From NCBI RefSeq assembly GCF_014647675.1, contig NZ_BMPQ01000018.1, forward strand, positions 1 through 64,000: a DNA stretch of 64,000 nucleotides, written 5' to 3'. The translations under genes were made by a program, and so were the position numbers. The notes below the pieces were generated by a model. That model was not told where the DNA came from and did not search any database. It was given only the letters and a program-made list of their open reading frames with translations. This document shows positions 8,095 through 17,100 of the stretch, one piece after another; position 1 is the first letter of the stretch, and every line of letters starts with the position of its first letter. Source of the stretch: Streptomyces flaveus. Lineage in GTDB: Bacteria; Actinomycetota; Actinomycetes; Streptomycetales; Streptomycetaceae.

Positions 8095-8730
8095 TCAGGC
8101 GTCGACGACCAACTGCCCCAGGAGGTGCTCCACACCCTTGCGGAGGTCGTCCGCGGCAGTGTCGCGACCGGTCAGGTACCTGAGCAGCGCCTGCTGGAAG
8201 AGCCCGTCGAAGAGCGCGTACGCCACGGGGGGCGACAACACGGGGGGCGAGCCGACGAGCTCGGCGAAATGGCTGACGACGCGCCAGATCATCCGTTCCA
8301 GGCTCTGGTCGATGTCGAGGACATCCTCACGGAACGACTCCTCGAACAGGCTCTGGTTCCGCAGGTCGTACCAGAGCCGGTGCATCGTCGCTTCCTCTCG
8401 CAGCGTGTCGGCCATCGCCGCGGCGAAACCCTGCTTGAGTTCCTCGGCCGAGCCGGCGGTGACGATGATCTGGTCGTAACGGGTGACGCACTCCGCCTTG
8501 TACTGCCGCACGCAGTAGGTGATCAGCTCCACCTTGTCGCGGAAGTAGTAGTGCAGGACGCCGTGGGAGAACTCGGAGTTCTGCGCGATCTCGCGCAGGC
8601 TCGTGCGGGCGTAGCCGAGTTCGGACAGGGTCTGCAGCGCGGACGCCGCCAGTTGCGCCCGTCGCTCGGCGAACTTGTCGACCTGCCGCCGGGAGATCCT
8701 GTCCCGGCTCTTGCCCGCAGTCTGGGTCAC
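8095..8730 (-). CDS. TetR/AcrR family regulator of the downstream-divergent catabolic operon
   Basis: 211 residues from the GTG at 8730. A longer frame to 8835 is open, but its extra part is Arg-rich and runs into the operator area. The helix-turn-helix (about residues 22-70) has TSLREIAQNSEFSHGVLHYYF, a BetI-like signature. The C-terminal domain is a normal helical TetR ligand domain. The gene is divergent from an SDR/ligase operon, and three copies of a 14-bp operator lie between them, so it very probably represses that operon and itself. The inducer is probably an acyl-CoA or the SDR substrate (inference). Confidence 0.88.
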   Translation of the reverse strand: MTQTAGKSRDRISRRQVDKFAERRAQLAASALQTLSELGYARTSLREIAQNSEFSHGVLHYYFRDKVELITYCVRQYKAECVTRYDQIIVTAGSAEELKQGFAAAMADTLREEATMHRLWYDLRNQSLFEESFREDVLDIDQSLERMIWRVVSHFAELVGSPPVLSPPVAYALFDGLFQQALLRYLTGRDTAADDLRKGVEHLLGQLVVDA

Positions 8731-8821
8731 AGCGCGTCTCCGTCGGCCCTTCCGCCCGCCCGCACCCTGCGGACCGCTGCGCCAGGCTATCGCGGCCCGG
8801 GACGAGAACCCAGCAAGAATC

Positions 8822-8879
8822 TGGACAGTCGTCAAAGAAAGTTTGGACGGTCGTCAAAAGAAGTCTTGACGACTGTCCA
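8822..8879. promoter_or_regulatory. Triple operator for the TetR regulator
   Basis: TGGACAGTCGTCAA at 8822-8835, TGGACGGTCGTCAA at 8844-8857 and, inverted, TTGACGACTGTCCA at 8866-8879. The first and third are perfect inverted complements. The first two copies are offset by 22 bp, about two helical turns. They lie between the divergent regulator and SDR genes, the classic place for TetR autoregulation plus target control. Confidence 0.8.
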
Positions 8880-8983
8880 GAAGTGCCTACGCTGGCGTCA
8901 CGTCCCGCAGTCCCCCGGTCCGGGTTTCCGTACGACCGAGTGCGTGACGCCGACAGCACGTCATCTCAACGAGGAGATGTTCC

Positions 8984-9787
8984 ATGAGCGTGTACGACCT
9001 GACCGGGCGCAAAGCCCTGGTGACGGGTGGGGCCCGAGGACTCGGGGCAGGCATGGCCGAGGCGCTCGCCCGGGCCGGCGCCGCCGTCGTCATCGGCGAC
9101 ATCCAGGAGGAGGCGGGCAAGGCGACCGCCGATTCGCTCAGGGAGTCCGGCGCCACCGCCGCCTTCGTGTCCCTCGACGTGACCGAGGACGCGAGCTGGG
9201 AATCGGCCGTCTCGCAGACGATCGACGAGCTCGGCGGCCTGGACATCGTCGTCAACAACGCCGGCGTCGAGATCTCCGGCCTGGTCGCCGACCTCGACCC
9301 GGCCGATGTCCGCCGGATGCTGGAAGTGAACGTCCTCGGCACGGCGCTCGGCGTCAAGCACGCCTTCCGCGCGATGCGCCCCGACGGTCCGGCCGGCAAC
9401 GGCGGCGCCGTCGTCAACATCTCATCGGTCGCGGCGACCATCCCGTTCCCCGGCATCGCGGGCTACTCCGCGACGAAGTCGGCGGTCGACCGGCTCACCC
9501 GGGTGGCCGCGCTGGAATCCGGCAAGCTCGGCTACGGCGTGCGCGTCAACTGCGTCTATCCCGGCCTCGTACCGACCGAGATGGGCGCCAAACTCGCGGC
9601 GGACATGGAGACCCTGGGCCTCTGGCCGAGCGCGGAGGCGGCCGTCGGCGACGTCATCGCCCTGACCCCGCTCGGCCGGCTCGGCGAGGTCGCCGACATG
9701 GCCGACGCCGTGGTCTTCCTCGCCTCCGACGGCGCCCGCTTCATCACCGGGGCCGGCCTGCCGGTCGACGGCGGCATGGGCATGTGA
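8984..9787 (+). CDS. Short-chain dehydrogenase, first gene of the TetR-controlled operon
   Basis: 267-residue SDR. The cofactor motif TGGARGLGAGMAEAL is near residue 12, D-I for adenine binding follows beta-2, NNAGVE is near 90, and the catalytic Ser and YSATK are near 147-162. The C-terminal end GAGLPVDGGMGM is typical of the classical SDR family (3-ketoacyl or steroid/alcohol dehydrogenases). A GAGGAG ribosome site precedes the ATG. It leads a same-strand run with a DUF5938-type enzyme and an acyl-CoA ligase, which suggests oxidation of a lipid-, steroid- or aromatic-like compound. Confidence 0.9.
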   Translation: MSVYDLTGRKALVTGGARGLGAGMAEALARAGAAVVIGDIQEEAGKATADSLRESGATAAFVSLDVTEDASWESAVSQTIDELGGLDIVVNNAGVEISGLVADLDPADVRRMLEVNVLGTALGVKHAFRAMRPDGPAGNGGAVVNISSVAATIPFPGIAGYSATKSAVDRLTRVAALESGKLGYGVRVNCVYPGLVPTEMGAKLAADMETLGLWPSAEAAVGDVIALTPLGRLGEVADMADAVVFLASDGARFITGAGLPVDGGMGM

Positions 9788-9860
9788 CGGGCCCCTACCC
9801 GGCGCCTCCACCTCACTCCCCCACCGCCGACACCGCCGACCATCGAAAGGCCGAACCATC

Positions 9861-10982
9861 ATGAGCAACGACAAGCCCGTCGTCGTCTACGGGGCCTCCG
9901 GCTACACCGGCCGCCTCGTCTGCGAGTACCTCCGGGAATACAACATCCCCTTCATCGCCGCCGGACGCGACAAGGCGCGCATCCAGGAGGTCCTCGACAA
10001 GGTTCCCGGAATCGACACCGTGGACCACGAGGTCGTCGAGGTCGAGCACGCGGTCGGACCGCTGACCGAGCTCTTCCGCGGCGCCAAGGTGGTGAGCAAC
10101 ATGGTCGGCCCGTTCATCAAGTACGGGCCGGAGGTCGTCGAAGCCGCGCTCGCGGCCGGCTGCCACTACCTCGACACCACCGGGGAGCAGGACTGGGTCC
10201 TCGACGCGCAGGCGCGGTGGGGCGACCAGTACGCCGAGAAGGGCCTCCTGCTCTCCCCCGGTGTCGCGCAGATGTACACCACCGGGGAGATCGCGGCCAA
10301 CATCTGCCTGGAGACACCGGGCCTGGACACCCTCGACATGCTGGTGCTGTGGAAGGGGTTCCCGACCTACGCCTCCACGCAGACGATCTTCACCATCCTG
10401 AAGGCCGACTGGCACTACCTGGAGGAGAACCAGTACAAGAAGTGGGACCCGCTCACCGCCGTCGAGGTGACCGTCCCCGGACAGCACGAAACGGCGCTGG
10501 CCCTGCCGTGGGGCGGCACCAGTCATCCCGTGTGGTTCAAGAACGATCCACGTGTGGCGAGTTGCAGGGTCCTCGGCGGCGTCATGGACCGCGGCGTCAT
10601 GCAGGGCGTGGTCGAGACGGTGAAGATGGTCGAGACCCAGATCAAGACCCTGCCGGCCGACGAGCAGGACGCCGCGCTGGCCGAGGTGGCCGCCTCGGTG
10701 CAGGCGGGTATGCCGCCCCGGGAGAACCCGAGGATCAACACCTCGGTGGACTCCGTCCACGCCTCGGGCCCGCTCGGGCGGGCGCACTGCGTGATCCACG
10801 GCAACAGCAACTACAAGCAGACCGGGCTGCTCCAGGCGTACGCCGCGTACTCGCTGCTGCAGCAGGCGCCCAGGCGCGTCGGCCTGGCGTCGGCCTGCCA
10901 GGCCTTCGGCCACCGGGAACTGCTCGGCGTGCTCAAGGCGTTCGGCCTCGTACTCGACCCGGTGCTGACCGTCCACAACTGA
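9861..10982 (+). CDS. Saccharopine-dehydrogenase-like NAD(P)-binding protein (DUF5938-type)
   Basis: 373 residues. The N-terminal Rossmann motif VVVYGASGYTGRLVCEYL and the later MVGPFIKYGPEVVEAALAAG are as in trans-acting enoyl reductases and saccharopine dehydrogenase-like proteins. The C-terminal domain with PGVAQMYTTGEIAAN and HGNSNYKQTGLLQA matches the DUF5938 type as I recall it. It lies 73 bp after the SDR with a GAAAGG site before the ATG, so it is probably co-transcribed. These proteins accompany acyl-CoA ligases and SDRs in uncharacterised actinobacterial lipid catabolic clusters. The exact reaction is unknown. Confidence 0.8.
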   Translation: MSNDKPVVVYGASGYTGRLVCEYLREYNIPFIAAGRDKARIQEVLDKVPGIDTVDHEVVEVEHAVGPLTELFRGAKVVSNMVGPFIKYGPEVVEAALAAGCHYLDTTGEQDWVLDAQARWGDQYAEKGLLLSPGVAQMYTTGEIAANICLETPGLDTLDMLVLWKGFPTYASTQTIFTILKADWHYLEENQYKKWDPLTAVEVTVPGQHETALALPWGGTSHPVWFKNDPRVASCRVLGGVMDRGVMQGVVETVKMVETQIKTLPADEQDAALAEVAASVQAGMPPRENPRINTSVDSVHASGPLGRAHCVIHGNSNYKQTGLLQAYAAYSLLQQAPRRVGLASACQAFGHRELLGVLKAFGLVLDPVLTVHN

Positions 10983-11037
10983 CCGTTCCGGGGGCTCCGG
11001 CCGCACTGAGCGGGTCCGGCGAGGTCCGGTGCGGTTC

Positions 11038-11130
11038 GGCAGCGCCCCGAAGGGGCGCGGGGCTGTATCGATGTGCGGCTCCGCCGCGTGGGCGCGACCA
11101 GCCACGACGGACCCGCGGTCGACGCACCGC
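11038..11130. repeat. Streptomyces dispersed intergenic repeat (REP-like)
   Basis: Contains the palindrome GCGCCCCGAAGGGGCGC followed by GGGGCTGTATCGATGTGCGG, a CCGCCGCG stretch, then GCGCGACCAGCCACGACGGA. I recognise this combination as a frequent non-coding intergenic repeat of Streptomyces chromosomes. It sits in the 213-bp space between the DUF5938 gene and the acyl-CoA ligase gene and may form a hairpin in their transcript. Recognition is from memory, not a search. Confidence 0.65.
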
Positions 11131-11195
11131 ACCTCCAGCGGAGCGCTTAGTGCCGGAGCTCCCGGTCACCCACGTAACCACTGAGGACGGCGTCC

Positions 11196-12746
11196 GTGCG
11201 GCTGACCGACTATCTCGACAAGGGCGCGTCCCTGGGCCCCGGGGCCCCTTGCCTGACCACGGGGGACCGCACACTCACGTACGGCGAGGTCCAGGAGCTC
11301 TCCTGGCAGGTGGCCCGCGCGCTGGACCGGTCGGGAGTACGCCCCGGGGACAAGGTGGCGATCCTCTCCGCGAACGATCCGACCGCCTTCTCCTGCGTGT
11401 TCGGCATCTCACGGGCGGGCGCGGTGTGGTGCCCGGTCAACCCCCGTAACGAAGCCGCGGAGAACCGCGACCTGCTGGACCTCTTCGACTGCACCTGCCT
11501 CGTCTTCCAGGAGGCCTACGCCCCCCTGGTCGCGAAGATCCTGCCGGATCTGCCGAAGCTCACCACGCTGGTCTGCCTCGACGGATCCCCGGCCTTCGCG
11601 ACAGCCTTCGGCGAGTGGCTGGACGGCGTTCCCACCGAGCCCTGGCAGGCCGGGCCGGTCGACGGAACGGTCATGCTCGTCGGTACGGGCGGCACCACCG
11701 GCAGGCCCAAGGGCGTCATGCTGACCGACCGGAACATCGAGACCATGTCGGCGCTGACGCTGATGAGTTACCCGTTCGGCACCCGCCCGGTCTACCTGGC
11801 GCTCGCCCCGCTGACCCACGCGGCCGGAGTGCTGTGCTTCCCCGTCATGACGCTCGGCGGGGAGATCGTCATCATGCCCGCGCCTGACCTCACCGAGTTC
11901 CTCGCGCTGGTCGAACGGCACCGGGTCACCCACACCTTCCTGCCCCCGACCCTGATCTACATGCTCCTCGGCCACGCCCGCCTGGCAGCCACGGACCTGA
12001 CATCCCTGCGGTGCCTCTGGTACGGCGCGGCCCCGATGTCGGCGGCCCGGCTGGCGGAGGCCGTCGAACGGATCGGCCCGGTGATGGCCCAGCTCTTCGG
12101 CCAGTCGGAAGCCCCCATGATGATCTCGACGATGGCGCCCGAGGACCATTTCCACGCCGACGGCTCGCTCGCCTCCGAACGTTTCGCCTCCGCGGGACGG
12201 CCCGCTCCGCTGGTGACCGTCGCCATCATGGACGGCGAGGGGAACCTGCTGCCATCCGGTGAGCGCGGCGAGATCGTGGTGCGCGGTTCCCTCGTGATGG
12301 CGGGCTACTACAAGAACCCTTCCGCCACCGAGGAAGCGTCCCGGCACGGCTGGCACCACACCGGGGACATCGGCTACCTCGACGCCGACAACTACCTGTT
12401 CATCGTCGACCGCGCGAAGGACATGATCATCAGCGGCGGCTTCAACGTCTACTCCGCGGAGGTCGAGCAGGCGGTGATGGAGCACTCCGCCGTCCAGGAC
12501 TGCGCGGTCGTCGGCCTCCCCGACGACAAGTGGGGTGAGCGGGTCACAGCGGTCGTGCAACTCCACCCGGAGCAGAGCGTGACCGAGGGCGACGTGCGCG
12601 CCTTCGTCAAGGCCAGGATCGGCGGCGTCAAGGCTCCCAAGCAGGTCGAGGTATGGCCGGACCTGCCCCGGTCGAAGGTCGGCAAGGTCCTCAAGAACGA
12701 GGTCAGGTCCCAACTGCTGCGCGAACTCCCCCCTGGCCGTTCGTAG
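11196..12746 (+). CDS. Acyl-CoA synthetase (AMP-forming ligase)
   Basis: 516 residues of the ANL superfamily, activating a carboxylic acid to its acyl-CoA through an acyl-adenylate. Core motifs are in order: VGTGGTTGRPKGVM (A3, residues ~165-178), LFGQSEAPM (A5), GWHHTGDIGYLD (A7), DMIISGGFNVYSAEVE (A8) and the C-terminal PRSKVGKVLKNEV with the catalytic Lys of A10. A GTG start with GAGGAC upstream fits. Length is normal. Its stop is nine bases before the ATG of a truncated thiolase, so the operon originally continued. The substrate could be a fatty, aromatic or steroid side-chain acid. Confidence 0.92.
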   Translation: MRLTDYLDKGASLGPGAPCLTTGDRTLTYGEVQELSWQVARALDRSGVRPGDKVAILSANDPTAFSCVFGISRAGAVWCPVNPRNEAAENRDLLDLFDCTCLVFQEAYAPLVAKILPDLPKLTTLVCLDGSPAFATAFGEWLDGVPTEPWQAGPVDGTVMLVGTGGTTGRPKGVMLTDRNIETMSALTLMSYPFGTRPVYLALAPLTHAAGVLCFPVMTLGGEIVIMPAPDLTEFLALVERHRVTHTFLPPTLIYMLLGHARLAATDLTSLRCLWYGAAPMSAARLAEAVERIGPVMAQLFGQSEAPMMISTMAPEDHFHADGSLASERFASAGRPAPLVTVAIMDGEGNLLPSGERGEIVVRGSLVMAGYYKNPSATEEASRHGWHHTGDIGYLDADNYLFIVDRAKDMIISGGFNVYSAEVEQAVMEHSAVQDCAVVGLPDDKWGERVTAVVQLHPEQSVTEGDVRAFVKARIGGVKAPKQVEVWPDLPRSKVGKVLKNEVRSQLLRELPPGRS

Positions 12747-12754
12747 GAGGTCGC

Positions 12755-12811
12755 ATGGCTGACGAGGTGCGCGTGGCCGGGGTCGGCATGATCCCGTACG
12801 TGCTCTGCTGA
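12755..12811 (+). pseudogene. Truncated thiolase / lipid-transfer-protein start
   Basis: A perfect GGAGG site and an ATG begin MADEVRVAGVGMIPY, the usual N-terminus of thiolase-like acetyltransferases found after acyl-CoA ligases. The frame then runs into VLC and a stop after 18 codons. Nothing downstream to 13062 continues the family, so the rest has been deleted. The 250 bp after it carries no gene I can support. The break marks a recombination boundary just before the Rhs cluster. Confidence 0.65.
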
Positions 12812-13062
12812 GCGGAGGACAGCTGACGGACACTGCCGTCGGCGCCCCGCAGACCGCAGGCCGGCGTTGCCGCGCTCGCCGAGGCAGGATTGGGCAAGCT
12901 GCTTGACCGGTCTGAAAGGCAGCGATCAAGTACGGAAGGACAACAGCTTCCAAGACCGGTTCCAGGACCAGCCGGCCCGAGCAGATCTTCACGAGAACCG
13001 ACCCCGTCATGCCGCGCGTCTTGATCTACGGTGCCAGCAGTCACCCACGACGGGGAGGGCCC

Positions 13063-13485
13063 GTGGAGCAGACAAGTACAGCGCTCGCCGAGCGAATTGC
13101 CGAGCGGAGAAGGGGAGTCGGTGACCCTCGTGCGCTGATCGGTGAGATGCGGCGCTCGGTCCTTCTGGTGCCGACGGCCGGCGGAGGCCTCTGGTCGGCG
13201 CGGTCGGGCGGGGTGCGGTGGATCTGCGGGTTCACCGACGAGGCCGCGCTCGCCCGGTTCGCCCTGCATCACTCGTACGGTGATCAGCCCATGGATTACG
13301 CGGCGCTGCTGGGCGCCCGCATCGTCGACGAGGTCGTGCCGTCCCTGGACGAGCCCGCCGGCCTCGCCGTCGACATCGCCACCGAGGACGGGTCGATGTT
13401 CTTCCCGCCGGTCACCGGCATCGTCCCGGACGGCGTCGCCGTCGACTCCGGCGAGGCACAGGAGGGGCGCGGCCGTGGGCGGTGA
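13063..13485 (+). CDS. SseB-like N-terminal domain protein
   Basis: 140 residues from the GTG at 13063, preceded by GGGGAGGG. The frame is open to 13009, but that start lacks a ribosome site. The core (residues ~33-120) follows the SseB N-terminal fold: a strand like SVLLVPTAGGG, then WICGFTDEAALARFA, ending with a GLAVDIATEDG...FFPP segment. In Streptomyces such proteins commonly precede WXG100-like and Rhs/toxin genes. Its 3' end overlaps the next start by 11 bases, so the two are translationally coupled. It may act as an adaptor for export (inference). Confidence 0.75.
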   Translation: MEQTSTALAERIAERRRGVGDPRALIGEMRRSVLLVPTAGGGLWSARSGGVRWICGFTDEAALARFALHHSYGDQPMDYAALLGARIVDEVVPSLDEPAGLAVDIATEDGSMFFPPVTGIVPDGVAVDSGEAQEGRGRGR

Positions 13486-14131
13486 CGGGGCTGACCTGCA
13501 GTTCGACAAGGCGTCTGTCGCGAAGTTCACGCAGGGCGTGGGCGCGACCATCGACCAGCTCGGTGAACTCGGCGGCGCCACCGGTTCGGTGATGGGCAAG
13601 GGCTTCTCGGAGCTGTCGATGACCGGGATGGAGGCCGGGCACCACGGTCTCTCGGTCGACTTCGAGGACTTCTGCGAGCGCTGGGAGTGGGGTGTGCGAG
13701 CCCTGGTGAGCGACGCCAGTGCGCTCGCGAACCGTCTCGGCCTGGCGGCGGGCACCCAGTGGGAGCACGACCAGTACGTCGAGGGCTCACTGAAGGTGGG
13801 CGTCAACTCCGTGCTGGGCGGCAACCCGCACGCCACCGAGGAGGAGATCACCCAGCAGGACTGGGGCGAGGTGGCCACGCCGGACGCCCTGAACCCGGAC
13901 TGGAGCGCCGAGTCGTGGGAGCAGGCCGGTCAGGAGATGGAGCAGACGTGGAAGGACACCGGCCGCACCGTCCTCACCGAGGGCCAGGGCGGTCAGCGGT
14001 CCGAGGTGCTCAACGACGCGCTCGGCATCTCCGACGACCAGTGGAACCAGGCACTGGACGACACCTTCGGCCCGTCGCCGGAGGAACGCGCCCAGCAGGC
14101 GCAGCAGCAGGGTGAGTCCGGGGGGAACTGA
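13475..14131 (+). CDS. WXG100-like secreted/partner protein of the Rhs module
   Basis: 218 residues from the GTG at 13475 with GGAGGGG upstream; it overlaps the SseB gene. A helical N-terminal half with WEWGVRALVSDASALANRLG and a conserved central tryptophan region resembles ESX/WXG-like helical hairpins. The C-terminal half is acidic and Gln-rich, ending QQAQQQGESGGN. No signal peptide is visible, which fits type VII-like export. It lies two bases before the Rhs gene, which itself has a WXG-like N-terminus, so it is probably its export partner or chaperone (inference). Confidence 0.7.
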   Translation: MGGDGADLQFDKASVAKFTQGVGATIDQLGELGGATGSVMGKGFSELSMTGMEAGHHGLSVDFEDFCERWEWGVRALVSDASALANRLGLAAGTQWEHDQYVEGSLKVGVNSVLGGNPHATEEEITQQDWGEVATPDALNPDWSAESWEQAGQEMEQTWKDTGRTVLTEGQGGQRSEVLNDALGISDDQWNQALDDTFGPSPEERAQQAQQQGESGGN

Positions 14132-14133
14132 CT

Positions 14134-17100
14134 GTGGGTATCGGCGACTTCATCAGTGACATCACGCCCGACTCGGTCGAGAACGCGGTCGAGGACGGCG
14201 TCGAGTGGGCCGGCAACCGGGTCGAGGACGCCGGGAACTGGACCGCCGACCGGCTGAATGACGTCGGCTGGGAGTCCGGTGCGGACTGGGTGCGCGAGCA
14301 GTCCCGTTCGGTAGCCAACCGGATGGGCGCCGAGGTCGACGAGATGGACCTCGGGCAGACCGAGGACAAGACCAAGCTGATCTACGGCAGCCCCGCCGAG
14401 CTCGACGCCACCGCCAAGAAACTCCGGGCCTTCCAGACGGCCTTCGACAACACCGGCGACGGTCTCAGGGGCCTCGACTCCTCCCGGCTCAAGGGCGAGG
14501 CGGCCGAAGCGCTGCGCACCGCGGTGAGCACCCAGCCGCCCAAGTGGTACGCCGCCGCCGACGCCTGCGCGAAGGCGCTCGGCGCGCTCGACGCGTTCGC
14601 CGACACCGTCACCTGGGCGCAGGGACAGGCGCAGGCGGCGATCGACAAGTGGAAGGAGGGTGTCAAGGCGTCCGAGGACGCCGCCGACGCCCACCGCAAG
14701 AAGGTCGACGACTTCAACGCCGCTGTCGACCGCTACAACGCCCAGCCCGCCGATGAGCGCAACCCGTCCTCGCTCCCTCCCAGGCCCGCGGAGACGTTCC
14801 ACGACCCCGGCAAGCAGCTGATGCAGGATGCCCAGGACATCCTCGCCGAGGCCCGCAAGCAGCGGAACTCGGCGGCGGAGACGGCACGTACGGCGGTCCG
14901 CGCCGCCCGCGACATGGCCCCGGAGAAGCCGTCGTACGCCGACCAGTTGAGCGACGGCGTCCAGGAACTGCAGATCATGGGCGACCACGTCGGCGGCGGC
15001 ATCATCAAGGGCACGGCGGGGATCCTCAACTTCGTCCGGGGCATCAACCCCATGGACCCGTACAACCTCACGCACCCGGCCGAGTACGCCACGTCCCTCA
15101 ACAGCCTTGCCGCCGGTCTGGTGGTCGCCGCCAACGACCCGGTCGGCACCGGCACCCAGATCGTCAAGGACTTCATGAAGGACCCGGCCGAGGGCTTCGG
15201 CCGTCTGCTGCCGGATGCCGCGCTGACCGTGGCCACGGGCGGCGGCGGTGCCGCGGTGAAGGGCGTACGCATCGCCGAGGAGGCCGCCGACGCCGCACGG
15301 GCTCGCAAGCTGATCGACGACACCCCGGACGGGACTCACAACCGACCGGACGGCGAGCGCACCACCGACGGCACCGACCCGGTGGACCTCGCCTCAGGCC
15401 GGATGTACCTGCCCCAGACCGACCTCGAGATCCCCGGCATCCTGCCGCTGGTCTTCACCCGCCGCACCGAGTCCGGTTGCACGGTCGGCCGCTTCCTCGG
15501 GCCCGCCTGGACGTCCACCGTCGACGAGCGTCTGCAGATCGACGCCATCGGCGTCGTCCACGTCACCGCCGACGGACTCCTGATCCCGTACCCGCACCCG
15601 GTCCCCGGCGCACCCACCCGGCCGCATTCGGGCAGGGCCCGCACGCTCCTGGCCCGCGACGCCGACGGCGACTACACGGTCACCGACCCCGACAGCGGGC
15701 TCACCTTCCACTTCACCGCCCCGACCGGCGGCGAGCCGGGCGGCGACGGTACGGCCTGGCTGTCCGGCATCGCCGAACGCAACGGCCACACCGTCACGGT
15801 CGACCGCGCCGAGGACGGTCTGCCACTGGCCCTCGTCCACTCGGCGGGCCACCGGGTGAAGCTGTCCGTCACCGACGGCCTGGTCACCGCCCTGTCCCTG
15901 GCCGGCGCGGGCGAGGGCGGTGCGGACCTGCCCCTGATGAACTACGGCTACGAGGAGGGCAACCTCACCGCCGTCACCAAGCCCTCCGGCGCCACCACCA
16001 CCTTCGTCTACGACGACCGCCGCCGCGTCATCGCCTGGATCGACTCCAACGGAAGCCGCTACGACTACCTCTACGACGACCGCGACCGCGTCATCGCCGA
16101 AGGCGGCGAAGCCGGCCACATCCAGATCACCCTTGCCTACACCGAACCCGACCCCGAGACGGGCCACCGCACCACCACCCTGACCACCGCCGGGGGTCAC
16201 ACCACCCGCCACCTCATCGGCCCCGGCTGTCGCGTCCTGGCCACCACAGATCCGCTCGGCCACATCAACAGCTTCACCTACGACACCCGCGGGAACCTCC
16301 TCACCCGCACCGACCCACTCGGCCGCACCACCGCCTGCACCTACGACGAGAACGACCGCCTGGTCGCCGTGCTCCGCCCGGACAGCAGCCGACTCGCCAT
16401 GAAGCCTGGCCCGTTCGGGAGGTACACGGACCTCCACGGCCCGGACGGCAGCCGCTGGCTCCAGAGCTTCGACGAGCGCGGCAACCGGACAGCGGTCACC
16501 GACCCGGCCGGCCACACGACCCAGTACGCCTACGACGCTCGGGGATGCCTGACGTCGATCACCGACGCGCTGGGAGCCGTCACCACAGTCCGCTGCGACG
16601 CCATGGGCCAGCCCGTGCAGGTCATCGACCCGGCCGGCGGAACCACTCATCTTCAGCGTGACGCCCTCGGAAACGCAAGACGCGTCACAGACCCCACAGG
16701 CGGCGTCACTTGTCTCGAGTGGGACGCGGACGGCAACCTGATCCGCCGGGAGGCCCCGAACGGCGCCACCGAGTCGTGGACCTACGACGGCGAGGGCAAC
16801 CGCCTCACCCACACCGACCCGGTCGGCGGGGTGTCCCGCTTCGAGTACACCCACTTCGACCTGGTAGCGGCCCGCACCCAGCCGAACGGAGGCCGGTACG
16901 AATTCGGGTACGACGCCGCCCTGCGACTCATCCAGGTCACCAACCCGCAGGGCGCGCGCTGGACTTACGAGTACGACGGGGCCGGTCGCATGGTCTCGGA
17001 GACCGACTTCGACGGCCGAACCCTCAGCTACCGTCTCGACTCCGCCGGACAACTCACCTCCCGAACCGACTCGCTCGGCCACATCATCTCCTTCGAGCGA

